Both the position numbers and the translations under genes were made by a program. From Candidatus Zixiibacteriota bacterium (GTDB lineage: Bacteria; Zixibacteria; MSB-5A5; RBG-16-43-9), in NCBI GenBank assembly GCA_029858245.1, contig JAOUFL010000060.1:1-10935 (forward strand): a stretch of DNA of 10,935 nucleotides. The letters are read 5' to 3'. The notes under the pieces were generated by a model, which had not been told where the DNA came from, searched no databases, and was given only the letters and a program-made list of their open reading frames with translations. The number at the start of each line of letters is the position of its first letter. Position 1 is the first letter of the stretch. This document shows positions 1-7,334 of the stretch, piece after piece.

Positions 1-2641
1 GGAAGATGATATCATAGTTTTTCTCATCCAGCTTTGCTATCTCCAGAGCCTGCTCAATCTGCTTCTGTTGGTATTTTATCATATATTCCAATATATACCA
101 GTTAGATTTCTCAGCCTGGGATTTATCCGTAATCTCACTTTTGAGTTTATTTGATATTTCTAAAGCGCTGTCTAATTTCCCAGACGCTACTAATAGAATT
201 CCATAAAATGCTTCAGCTTGAAAAAGGTTCTCAGGATAAGTTCCTTTTATAATCTCGATTATCTTTTTGCCGGCTTGAAGAGATTTTTCAAAATCCTTTT
301 TGTCCATATATATTAAAGCTTTCTGCAAATATTTTTCAGCCTGCTGCATCTTTAGCCCATCTAAATCATCTGCTATGATTCCCTGATCTAAGAGCTTTAA
401 TGCTCTATTATATTTACCCTGATACAGGGGAACCAGGACAAGATCAGCACGAGAAATTGACCTTGCTGTTTTTGTACCCATATCCCCATATTTTTGAAAA
501 TAGCTCTCGGCTTTATCATATTCCCTCTTATAAAGATACATCAACCCCAATTTCTCTATACTGGCTTCGAAATCAGGCTTTTTCTCCAGAGCTTTATTAT
601 AGGATTCTATGGCTTCATTCACTTCATTGTGATGGGCATAGATGTCCCCCCTGCTGTCATAGGGGTTAGCCTCATCTGGAGCAATCTCTATATACTTATT
701 TATCGTTCTGATGGCTTCGTCGTAGCGATCAGCTTTATCGTAGGTATAAGCAAGCATATTATATGCCCCCTTACTCAACGAGTCGAGCTCTATTACTTTG
801 CCGTATCCGGCAATAGCTTCTTCAAGATTATTCATGGTGAAATTCACCTGAGCTAAATTTTCATAAGCTATCTTCTCATCCGGATAAAGCTCAACCATCT
901 GCTCAAGGACTTTTTTTGCTTCCTGAGATTTGGCCTGGAACATAAAATAATAAGCCTCGATCAGGAATTTCTCTTTTCTCGATACTCTGTCTGATAATTT
1001 AAAAGCTGTTTCCGCAAAAGCTCTTGCCTTCACTCCTTCTTGAAGGGAAGAGTAGCAAACAGCCAATCTCAAATAGGCACTGGCAAAGGTGGTATCTATG
1101 GTTACGGCTTTTTCAAATCTCTCTGCAGCCTCTTTCATATAAAGTTTATTACTAAGCTCATTCCCTTCTAAGTAGAGCTTTAATGCTTCAGGAGAATGAG
1201 TGGTTATATCTGCAATCGGCTTTTCTTCCTCTTTCTTGGCCAGCAGGGGTAGCATTAAATCTTTTTTTATCTCACCGGAAAGGCTATCTACCAGAGTGAA
1301 AATGTTCACCCCATCAGGTCCAGAAATTCTCTGGGAGGCTACAACGTTTCCGCTCTCCACATCCACTAATTGAGAGGTGATAAGCAGTTCAGGCTCAGTC
1401 GAAAGTATCTTGCCCAGAAGCATATATTTTGCCTGGGCTCTCCTGGCTACTTCTGAAGCAACTGTTTTATCTATAACTTTTACCCCCTCCCTCCCCATCA
1501 GCTTAAAGATATCATATAGCCTCTGGCTGGAAACCACTCTCATATATTGAGATTCTGACAGATCGGTGATCAAAAGCTCAGAGACCATCTCTCCGATTTT
1601 TGCTTTATCCTCTTTGTCTTTCAGGTTCTCAAAATACATTATGGCTAAGGTGTTCTCCTCAGCTACTGCCCCTTTTTGCGTACCTATCTCAACTTTAAAA
1701 GGATTAAGAATTAAGAAAAACAATACCAGGATAAATACTAATGAAGCTGGAATCAAAAAGGGTAAAAGTTTCCTCTTAGGTTTAGGTATTGCAGCTCCAT
1801 GCGGAATCTGGATGGTCCTGGTGTAGTCTAAACTTTTCTTCTCTCTTCTTAGGTCTGCCAAGAGATCATCTATATGCTGGTACCTTTCTTCCTTATTCTT
1901 GGCTAAGGCTTTACTTACAATTCTCTCAAACTCTGGAGTGATCCTATTGTTAATCTGGGATATTGGTTGGGGTTCCTCATTTAATAGGGAATAGATTATA
2001 GCTGCAGAATGCTCTCCACCGAATGGTAACTGGTCGGTCAAGAGCTCATATAAAACTACCCCGAAAGAAAAAATATCTGATCGCTGGTCAGTCTCTTCAC
2101 CTGAGGCTTGTTCAGGAGACATATAAGCAGTAGTCCCTAAGGTAGAACTGGTTTCGGTAAGCTGATCTGCTCCACTTATTTTTGCCAGACCGAAGTCCAT
2201 TATCTTAACCTGACCCCTGGAGGTAAGCATAATATTGGCAGATTTGATGTCACGGTGTACAATACCTTTTTCATGAGCCGCAGCCAAGCCCTCACATATT
2301 TGAATGCCTATCTCCAGCGTTTTCTTTATAGAAAAAGGCTTTTCCTCAATTATCTGTCTTAAGGTTTTCCCCTCGACATATTCCATAACAATGAATACCC
2401 CTTCCGGAGTATCCTCGATCCCGTAGATAGTGGTAACATTAGGATGATTCAAGGATGAGGCAGACTGTGCTTCCCGGATAAAACGGGCTTTCTCCTCTGG
2501 ACTATCTGCGATATGAGGCGGTAAAAATTTTAAAGCCACAGGACGCTGAAGTTGTATATCCTGAGCTTTATAGACCACACCCATCCCACCCTCACCTAAT
2601 TTATTCAGAATTTTATAGTGAGAAATGGTTTTACCTATCAT
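1..2641 (-). CDS. Hanks-type Ser/Thr protein kinase with TolB-like domain and TPR repeats (3' end outside window)
   Basis: 880 codons are open from ATG at 2641 to the left edge, so the C-terminus is missing. The start follows AGGAGG with a 7-nt spacer. Residues 9-270 are a protein kinase: glycine loop G16xGxxG21, ATP lysine K38 in VALK, helix-C E57, catalytic HRDIKSAN 129-136, DFG 149-151, Thr/Ser-rich activation segment 162-171, SPE 175-177 in place of APE. All catalytic residues are present and it is an RD kinase. A membrane segment lies at about 293-312. Residues 330-470 resemble the TolB-N/FlgO-like domain of cyclase- and kinase-TPR fusions. From about 485 to the edge there are many helical TPR units, for example EAIAGYGKVIEL and EAIRTINKYIEIAP. 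The kinase should be cytoplasmic and the TolB-TPR part outside the inner membrane. Substrate and signal are unknown. It follows phoU by 180 bp but has its own promoter. Confidence 0.93.
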   Translation of the reverse strand, partial: MIGKTISHYKILNKLGEGGMGVVYKAQDIQLQRPVALKFLPPHIADSPEEKARFIREAQSASSLNHPNVTTIYGIEDTPEGVFIVMEYVEGKTLRQIIEEKPFSIKKTLEIGIQICEGLAAAHEKGIVHRDIKSANIMLTSRGQVKIMDFGLAKISGADQLTETSSTLGTTAYMSPEQASGEETDQRSDIFSFGVVLYELLTDQLPFGGEHSAAIIYSLLNEEPQPISQINNRITPEFERIVSKALAKNKEERYQHIDDLLADLRREKKSLDYTRTIQIPHGAAIPKPKRKLLPFLIPASLVFILVLFFLILNPFKVEIGTQKGAVAEENTLAIMYFENLKDKEDKAKIGEMVSELLITDLSESQYMRVVSSQRLYDIFKLMGREGVKVIDKTVASEVARRAQAKYMLLGKILSTEPELLITSQLVDVESGNVVASQRISGPDGVNIFTLVDSLSGEIKKDLMLPLLAKKEEEKPIADITTHSPEALKLYLEGNELSNKLYMKEAAERFEKAVTIDTTFASAYLRLAVCYSSLQEGVKARAFAETAFKLSDRVSRKEKFLIEAYYFMFQAKSQEAKKVLEQMVELYPDEKIAYENLAQVNFTMNNLEEAIAGYGKVIELDSLSKGAYNMLAYTYDKADRYDEAIRTINKYIEIAPDEANPYDSRGDIYAHHNEVNEAIESYNKALEKKPDFEASIEKLGLMYLYKREYDKAESYFQKYGDMGTKTARSISRADLVLVPLYQGKYNRALKLLDQGIIADDLDGLKMQQAEKYLQKALIYMDKKDFEKSLQAGKKIIEIIKGTYPENLFQAEAFYGILLVASGKLDSALEISNKLKSEITDKSQAEKSNWYILEYMIKYQQKQIEQALEIAKLDEKNYDIIF

Positions 2642-2679
2642 TCCATTTCCTCCTAGGAATCCATCTCAATCTATTAATA

Positions 2680-2708
2680 ATGATATATCAGGATATAAGA
2701 AATGTCAA
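2680..2708 (-). promoter_or_regulatory. Sigma70-type promoter for the kinase-TPR gene
   Basis: On the minus strand a perfect TTGACA (2708-2703) is followed after 17 bp by TATCAT (2685-2680), five of six matches to TATAAT. A transcript would start near 2673, giving a leader of about 30 nt that contains the AGGAGG ribosome site of the kinase gene. The -35 element lies in one arm of an inverted repeat (2700-2710 with 2779-2789). No 11-nt Pho-type array is present here. The call rests on sequence match and position only. Confidence 0.7.
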
Positions 2709-2789
2709 AAGAAAAAAGAGGGTTTGAAATAAACGGAGTTTCCCAAACAGTACCTCTCCGCTTGAAAAAACTCAGTTTTTTTGACATTT
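2700..2789. repeat. Inverted repeat between phoU and the kinase gene
   Basis: The 11-bp arms AATGTCAAAA plus one flanking A/T pair (2700-2710 and 2779-2789) are perfect inverted copies. They extend to 14 bp if one G-T pair is allowed. Nested inside are CGGAG (2734-2738) and CTCCG (2756-2760). Each outer arm contains a TTGACA facing outward; only the left one, on the minus strand, has a well placed -10. It could be a cruciform or RNA stem ending the pst transcript, or an operator over the kinase promoter. Confidence 0.5.
2726..2782 (-). terminator. Weak terminator candidate for the pst-phoU operon
   Basis: Downstream of phoU on the minus strand are two stems. The first is an A/U-rich 7-bp hairpin (2782-2765; arms of A and T around TGA). 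The second is CGGAG...CTCCG (2760-2734) with a 17-nt loop, followed by TTTATTTC. Neither is a textbook intrinsic terminator: the first lacks GC pairs and the second has a short stem and an interrupted T-run. Placement between an operon end and a new promoter is the main support. Confidence 0.3.
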
Positions 2790-2821
2790 TCAACCCCGCA
2801 TTCAAAACTATTTTAAGGAAT

Positions 2822-3499
2822 TTATTTATTCCGTTCTGTTTCTATGTGATGTCTGATATCTTTACCCAGCACCAGATAGACAACATCCTCAGCTATATTG
2901 GTGGCATGGTCTCCTATTCTTTCTAAGTGTCTGGAAACTAATATTAATTCTAAAGATCGTGGTATGGTGGATTGGTCACTTAACATAAAGGTAAGAAGCT
3001 CCCTAAAAATCTGACCTTTTAAGCCATCAACTTCATCATCACGAGTTAAAACAGAACGTGCTAAATCAGCATCTTTTTGAATAAAAGCATCCAGACTATC
3101 CTTGACCATTTTCTGGGTCAACTCTGCCATCCTCGGGATATCGATTAATGGTTTAAGCTGTGGCTGTTTTATCAAGACTGCTACTCGCTGAGTGATATTC
3201 ACTGCCAGATCACCAATCCTCTCCAGCTCGCTATTTATTTTCATAGCTGAAGTGATAAATCTTAAATCCGTTGCCATAGGTTGTTTTAAAGCTAAGAGTT
3301 TCAAACAGAGTTCATCAATCTCTATTTCCAGATGATTTACCTTTTTCTCCTGTTCCTCGACTACCTGGAACAAGGTCTCATCTCTTTCCACCAGAGATCT
3401 AATCGCTTTGTGGATCATCGTTTCAGCTAAGCTCGCCATTGTGAACAACTTTTCCTTAAGCAGTCCTAATTCTTCATCCAGATGTCTTTGAGGTGTCAT
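2822..3499 (-). CDS. phoU: Phosphate transport regulator PhoU
   Basis: This 225-residue protein has the usual PhoU length and two-fold helical-bundle repeat. Each half carries the metal-binding signature: ERIGDLAVN at 93-101 and ERIGDHATN at 193-201. DLR at 78-80 is also typical. PhoU is cytoplasmic. In characterised systems it works with the PstSCAB transporter and PhoR to hold the response off when phosphate is plentiful, and it limits phosphate uptake. It is the last gene of the pst operon, starting 21 nt after the pstB stop codon, with purine-rich GGGG 5 nt before the ATG. The order pstSCAB-phoU is the standard one. Nothing in the sequence is degenerate. Confidence 0.95.
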   Translation of the reverse strand: MTPQRHLDEELGLLKEKLFTMASLAETMIHKAIRSLVERDETLFQVVEEQEKKVNHLEIEIDELCLKLLALKQPMATDLRFITSAMKINSELERIGDLAVNITQRVAVLIKQPQLKPLIDIPRMAELTQKMVKDSLDAFIQKDADLARSVLTRDDEVDGLKGQIFRELLTFMLSDQSTIPRSLELILVSRHLERIGDHATNIAEDVVYLVLGKDIRHHIETERNK

Positions 3500-3520
3500 C
3501 TTTTCCCCTTTCTCCTATCA

Positions 3521-4402
3521 TTATCCAAAGCGCCCGGTTACGTAATCCTCGGTTCTTCTGTCCTTTGGATTGGTGAAGATCTTCGAGGTTTGGTCAAACT
3601 CCACCAGCTCTCCCAGAAGGAAAAAACCGGTGTAATCCGAAATACGGGCTGACTGCTGCATATTATGGGTTACGATCACAATTGTATAATCTCTTTTCAA
3701 ATCCAGGATCAGTTCCTCTATCTTACCGGTAGAGATAGGGTCTAAGGCTGATGCTGGTTCGTCCATCAAAATTACTTCCGGCTCTATGGCTAATGCCCTG
3801 GCGATACAGACCCTTTGCTGCTGTCCGCCGGAGATATCCAGGGATGAAGTATGAAGCTTATCCTTGACCTCTTCCCATAAAGCCGCATCCTTCAAAGCCT
3901 TTTCCACCACTTCCTCCAGGATATTTTTATTCTTGACTCCCCCGATCCTTAAACCGTAAGCCACGTTCTCGAAAATAGACTTGGGGAATGGATTCGATTT
4001 CTGGAAAACCATCCCTACTTTTCGACGCAGTGCAGACAGGTCTATATCCTCTCGGTAAATATCGATTCCATCCAAAAGCACCTTCCCTTCTATCCTGATG
4101 CCGGGGATGATGTCGTTCATCCGGTTCAAAGTGCGAATGAAGGTTGATTTTCCGCATCCGGACGGCCCGATAAGTGCAGTGATATGGTTTTCTCTTATAG
4201 GAAGATTCACGTTTTTCAATGCCTGAGCAGTGCCGTAATAGAAATTCAGGTTCTGTGTTTCCATCTTCAATTTGCGGCTGGAAGCTTCCTTCTCCACTGA
4301 AGGAACAATCTCCTCTTTGTCTTTTAAAACACGATTATGCCGATCTTTAGTTATATCTGACCCGGATAACTTTAGCTCTTTTTGATTTCCATCCCTTTGC
4401 AT
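3521..4402 (-). CDS. pstB: Phosphate ABC transporter ATP-binding protein PstB
   Basis: PstB is the ATPase that drives phosphate import through PstC-PstA at the inner membrane. Motifs are complete: Walker A GPSGCGKST 79-87, Q-loop Q134, signature DISGGQQQR 189-197, Walker B VILMDEP 210-216 with catalytic E215, and H-loop H246. NLNFYYG (51-57) is the family's usual N-terminal landmark. It lies about 50 residues in, so the 293-residue protein has a charged N-terminal extension of about 45 residues compared with the usual 250-260. Neither ATG 4402 nor the internal ATG 4264 (Met47, which would give 247 residues) has a good ribosome site, so the start is uncertain. It follows pstA by 27 nt and precedes phoU by 21 nt. 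Confidence 0.96.
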   Translation of the reverse strand: MQRDGNQKELKLSGSDITKDRHNRVLKDKEEIVPSVEKEASSRKLKMETQNLNFYYGTAQALKNVNLPIRENHITALIGPSGCGKSTFIRTLNRMNDIIPGIRIEGKVLLDGIDIYREDIDLSALRRKVGMVFQKSNPFPKSIFENVAYGLRIGGVKNKNILEEVVEKALKDAALWEEVKDKLHTSSLDISGGQQQRVCIARALAIEPEVILMDEPASALDPISTGKIEELILDLKRDYTIVIVTHNMQQSARISDYTGFFLLGELVEFDQTSKIFTNPKDRRTEDYVTGRFG

Positions 4403-4429
4403 ATTATTTATATGCTCGCTTAAGAAAAT

Positions 4430-5341
4430 TTAACGGGCTCTCCTCTGGGCGGTTCTTATCTTGCTACGAATAAGAATAGCCAATAAATTAAGAATAAAAG
4501 TCAAAATCAAAAGTACCAGAACCGTGCCGTAAAGTATGGGTTTGGTTTTCTCCACGTCCGGGGATTGAGTGGACATCACGAATATATGGTAACCTAATTC
4601 CATAAACTGGTCATTCAACTTGGAAGGCAGATAGGGAAGAAAGTATGCTGCTCCAGTGAACATTATCGGTGCAACCTCCCCTGCTCCTCTGCCGACTGCC
4701 AGAATTGCTCCGGTTAGAATTCCCGGAACAGAATGGGGCAAAACGATTTTACGAATAGTCAGCCACTTGCTCCCGCCCAAGGCGTAACTGGCTTCTCTAT
4801 ATTCATTGGGAACTGCCCTTAAAGCCTCCTCAGTGGAGACTATCACCACCGGAAGGGTCAAGACAGCTAAGGTCAACGCAGCCCAGATTATAGCAGGCTG
4901 ACCCCAGGCAACCTCACCCGGATAAAAAAGTTTATCGATTCCTCCACCGACGAAATGGACGAAAAAGCCGAGCCCGAACAAGCCGAACACAATGGAGGGA
5001 ACTCCTGCCAAGTTTCCCACTGCTGCTCTTACCAGACGGGCTATTACAGAATCCGGTTTGGCATATTCGTGCAGATAGACTGCAGTCAGAACTCCCAGAG
5101 GAACAACTGCTATGGTCATTAAAATGACCAGCGCCACAGTCCCGAAGATAGCCGGGAAGATTCCTCCGGCAGTCATCCCCTGCTCCGGTGCTCTAGTAAA
5201 AAATCCCCAGGAGAGAGTTCCGTAGCCATTGATAAAGATATTCCAGACGATAACTCCTAACATAGCCACGATTACCAGGCTGGCTAAGAGAGTCAGCCCG
5301 CTGAAGGTGTATCCCTGTATTTTACTGAAACTCCTGGACAT
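4430..5341 (-). CDS. pstA: Phosphate ABC transporter permease PstA
   Basis: PstA is one of the two inner-membrane permease subunits of the high-affinity phosphate importer. The 303-residue protein has about six hydrophobic segments: near 14-36, 65-90, 108-130, 149-170, 205-225 and 268-291. The cytoplasmic EAA loop that docks on PstB is at 183-208 (EASYALGGSKW...LP...PGI). A periplasmic stretch (about 37-60) follows the first segment. An AGGGA sequence spanning the end of pstC lies 9 nt upstream of the ATG, and only 11 nt separate it from the pstC stop, suggesting translational coupling. PstA and PstC are related; the position after pstC and the N-terminal pattern favour PstA here. Confidence 0.95.
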   Translation of the reverse strand: MSRSFSKIQGYTFSGLTLLASLVIVAMLGVIVWNIFINGYGTLSWGFFTRAPEQGMTAGGIFPAIFGTVALVILMTIAVVPLGVLTAVYLHEYAKPDSVIARLVRAAVGNLAGVPSIVFGLFGLGFFVHFVGGGIDKLFYPGEVAWGQPAIIWAALTLAVLTLPVVIVSTEEALRAVPNEYREASYALGGSKWLTIRKIVLPHSVPGILTGAILAVGRGAGEVAPIMFTGAAYFLPYLPSKLNDQFMELGYHIFVMSTQSPDVEKTKPILYGTVLVLLILTFILNLLAILIRSKIRTAQRRAR

Positions 5342-5352
5342 TCTTATGATCC

Positions 5353-6363
5353 CTATCTTTTAGCTCCGGTTAGTTTGGCTTTAAGTTTCTCCACATATAA
5401 AGCACCAGAAAAGTTTATTATAAAGGTAACGACAAAAAGGAGTGCACCTAAAAAGAAAAGAGCATGATAGTGCGGGCTCCCGAATACCACTTCGCCTAAC
5501 TCCGCCGCAATGGTAGCAGAAAGGGTTCTTATGGATTCGCCGAAATTCCAGGAGACTATTGCCGCATTGCCGGAAGCCATCAGGACTATCATGGTCTCCC
5601 CTACAGCACGACCGAATCCTAAAACTATGCCGGCAAAGATTCCCGGCAGTGCGGCAGGTAGAGCAACTTTTATGGCTGTCTGCCAGCGGGTAGCTCCCAG
5701 GGCTAAGGATGCTTCCCTGTATTGTTTGGGTACTGCATTTAATGAATCCTCGGAGACGGTATAGATTATTGGTATGACTGCCAATCCTAAAGCAATCCCT
5801 GCGTTTATAGCATTAAGTCGAAAGGTGAAATCAAATACGCTCTGCAGAAAACTTGCCATGACTATCAGGGCAAAAAATCCCAGAACCACTGAGGGAATCC
5901 CGGCTAAAAGCTCTATGACAGGTTTGATTATCTCCTTCAGCCGGTTAGGTGCAAACTCAGAGGTAAAGATTGCGGCTGCTACGGCTAAAGGTATGGCAAA
6001 AAGCATAGCCACGATAGTGGCCTTTAGAGTTCCTATTATCAGAGGGATAACGCTGTATTTGGGTCTTTGCGACACCGGCTGCCAGATAATGTTAGGTGAG
6101 CTATCCGGTGAATATTTCTGCGGCAGAAAAAACTCACCAAGGTTTGCCTCTTTTTGAACTTCCGGGCTGGTGAAAACCGGCAGGGCTTCTTTTCCCACGA
6201 AGACGAAGATCAGGATTATGGCTACGATTGCCAGAGTGGCGTTAAGCAGAATGAACTTTTCTATAAACCATTCTTTTACCCTGCCCCTGCGCTTATATCT
6301 CAGGGAAAGTTCCTGCTTTTCTGCCTTTTGGAAGACTGTGGTGCGATTTTTCATATAAATCAA
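5353..6363 (-). CDS. pstC: Phosphate ABC transporter permease PstC
   Basis: PstC pairs with PstA to form the phosphate channel in the inner membrane. It has a positively charged cytoplasmic N-terminus (LRYKRRGRVK 21-30), a first membrane segment at about 37-57, a periplasmic loop of about 50 residues (58-105), then five more segments. The EAA loop is at 217-242 (EASLALGATRW...LP...PGI), followed by GRAVGET 251-257, a conserved PstC stretch. The longest frame begins with TTG at 6363, which has GAGAG 4 nt upstream. ATG at 6354, three codons in, is the alternative (333 residues). It lies about 50-60 nt after pstS with no hairpin in the gap. Confidence 0.95.
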   Translation of the reverse strand: MIYMKNRTTVFQKAEKQELSLRYKRRGRVKEWFIEKFILLNATLAIVAIILIFVFVGKEALPVFTSPEVQKEANLGEFFLPQKYSPDSSPNIIWQPVSQRPKYSVIPLIIGTLKATIVAMLFAIPLAVAAAIFTSEFAPNRLKEIIKPVIELLAGIPSVVLGFFALIVMASFLQSVFDFTFRLNAINAGIALGLAVIPIIYTVSEDSLNAVPKQYREASLALGATRWQTAIKVALPAALPGIFAGIVLGFGRAVGETMIVLMASGNAAIVSWNFGESIRTLSATIAAELGEVVFGSPHYHALFFLGALLFVVTFIINFSGALYVEKLKAKLTGAKR

Positions 6364-6415
6364 TCTACTCTCTTGTTTTTTCCCCTTCAGCTAACCTCTC
6401 AATTTATCTCTTTAC

Positions 6416-7255
6416 TTATTTACTTTTTTCTTTAGGAAGGGGGAAATATCCAGCTTCCTCTACCAGCTTCTGTCCCTCCGGGCTTAATATCCAGTCAATT
6501 AATTTCTTCACCTCTCCTTTTGGAGTTCCTGCTGTGTACCAGAAGAGGTACCTGCTTATGGGGTATTTACCGGAAATGATATTTTCCATAGTCGGGGGAT
6601 AGTAGCCTGATTTTTCATCCTTTGCTATTAGAATCTCTTTTACCCCTTTGGCATAAGCGACTCCTCCGTAACCGATACCCTTCTCATCCTGGGCTACTGC
6701 ATTCACGATAGCGGCCGTTCCTGGCAGGGGTTGAACCGAGACCGCATAATCCTCGTTGTTCAGAACATGTTCTTTGAAGAAAACATGCGTGCCGGAGCTG
6801 TTTTCTCTTCCATAGAGAATTATTCTGGAATCCTTTCCACCAACCTGCTTCCAGTTGGTGATCTTCGCCTGAAAGATATCCTTGAGCTGGGCAAAGGTCA
6901 ATTTTCCCACTGGATTTTTCTCGTTGACATACACAGTAATGCCGTCCAGAGCAACCGGTATCTCATTAGCTCCTACCCCTCTTTTCTCCAGCACATTCTC
7001 TTTTTCCTTGTCCTTCATAGGACGGGAGGCTTGTGCGATGTCTGTAGTGCCGTTGATCAATGCAGCTATACCCACTCCGCTTCCACCGCCGGTTACCTGA
7101 ATCACCGTTCCCGGATTTTTCTTCATATATATTTCCGCCCATTTCTGACCCAGGATCAAAAGGGTGTCTGAGCCTTTAAGTGTTATGTTTTTGGCGGCAA
7201 AGATAAAACTGCTCGTTAAAATTAATCCGATTATCAGTAGTGTTAATTTTTTCAT
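6416..7255 (-). CDS. pstS: Periplasmic phosphate-binding protein PstS
   Basis: PstS captures phosphate in the periplasm and delivers it to PstC-PstA. Residues 1-20 are a signal peptide (KK, hydrophobic core, SSFIFA before the mature end). There is no lipobox cysteine, so the protein should be soluble. Phosphate-binding segments of the family are visible: KGSDTLL 27-33, GGGSGVG 56-62, ASRPMK 76-81, the DG pair 104-105 and GRENSSGT 149-156. At 279 residues it belongs to the shorter PstS type seen in many non-enteric bacteria, not the roughly 340-residue E. coli type. AGGAG lies 10 nt before the ATG. An 11-nt-period repeat array 36 nt upstream suggests direct PhoP control. Confidence 0.96.
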   Translation of the reverse strand: MKKLTLLIIGLILTSSFIFAAKNITLKGSDTLLILGQKWAEIYMKKNPGTVIQVTGGGSGVGIAALINGTTDIAQASRPMKDKEKENVLEKRGVGANEIPVALDGITVYVNEKNPVGKLTFAQLKDIFQAKITNWKQVGGKDSRIILYGRENSSGTHVFFKEHVLNNEDYAVSVQPLPGTAAIVNAVAQDEKGIGYGGVAYAKGVKEILIAKDEKSGYYPPTMENIISGKYPISRYLFWYTAGTPKGEVKKLIDWILSPEGQKLVEEAGYFPLPKEKSK

Positions 7256-7291
7256 AACTGTTTAGCTCCTTTTAATATTGATATTCATTTA

Positions 7292-7333
7292 ATGTTTCAT
7301 CCGTGTTAAATCTGTGTTAAATTCAGGTTAACT
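7292..7333 (-). promoter_or_regulatory. Pho box array upstream of pstS (four units, 11-nt period)
   Basis: Read on the minus strand, four 9-nt units start every 11 nt: AGTTAACCT (7333-7325), ATTTAACAC (7322-7314), ATTTAACAC (7311-7303) and ATGAAACAT (7300-7292). The two central units are identical; the outer two each match them at six of nine positions. An 11-nt period is the spacing of PhoB/PhoP-family direct-repeat operators, and TTAACA is the Bacillus-type Pho half-site. A weak -10 candidate, TATCAA (7283-7278), starts 8 nt past the last unit. The array begins 1 nt after the porin stop codon and ends 36 nt before pstS. Regulation is inferred, not shown. Confidence 0.75.
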
Positions 7334-7334
7334 C

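Noticed and set aside
400..856. Overlapping plus-strand frames of 89 and 120 codons
   Set aside because: Antisense to the TPR part of the kinase gene, which is open through the whole region with clear TPR sequence.
1566..1826. Plus-strand 86-codon frame
   Set aside because: Antisense to the membrane segment and start of the TolB-like domain of the kinase; no ribosome site and no recognisable motif.
2781..2786. Plus-strand TTGACA as a promoter
   Set aside because: No acceptable -10 hexamer 16-18 bp downstream, and transcription would run antisense into phoU.
2702..2926. Plus-strand 74-codon frame beginning in the phoU-kinase gap
   Set aside because: About half of it overlaps the phoU 3' end in antisense, it has no ribosome site, and the product resembles no family I know.
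5510..7171. Several plus-strand frames opposite pstC and pstS
   Set aside because: Their partners on the minus strand show conserved PstC and PstS motifs throughout; these are antisense shadows.
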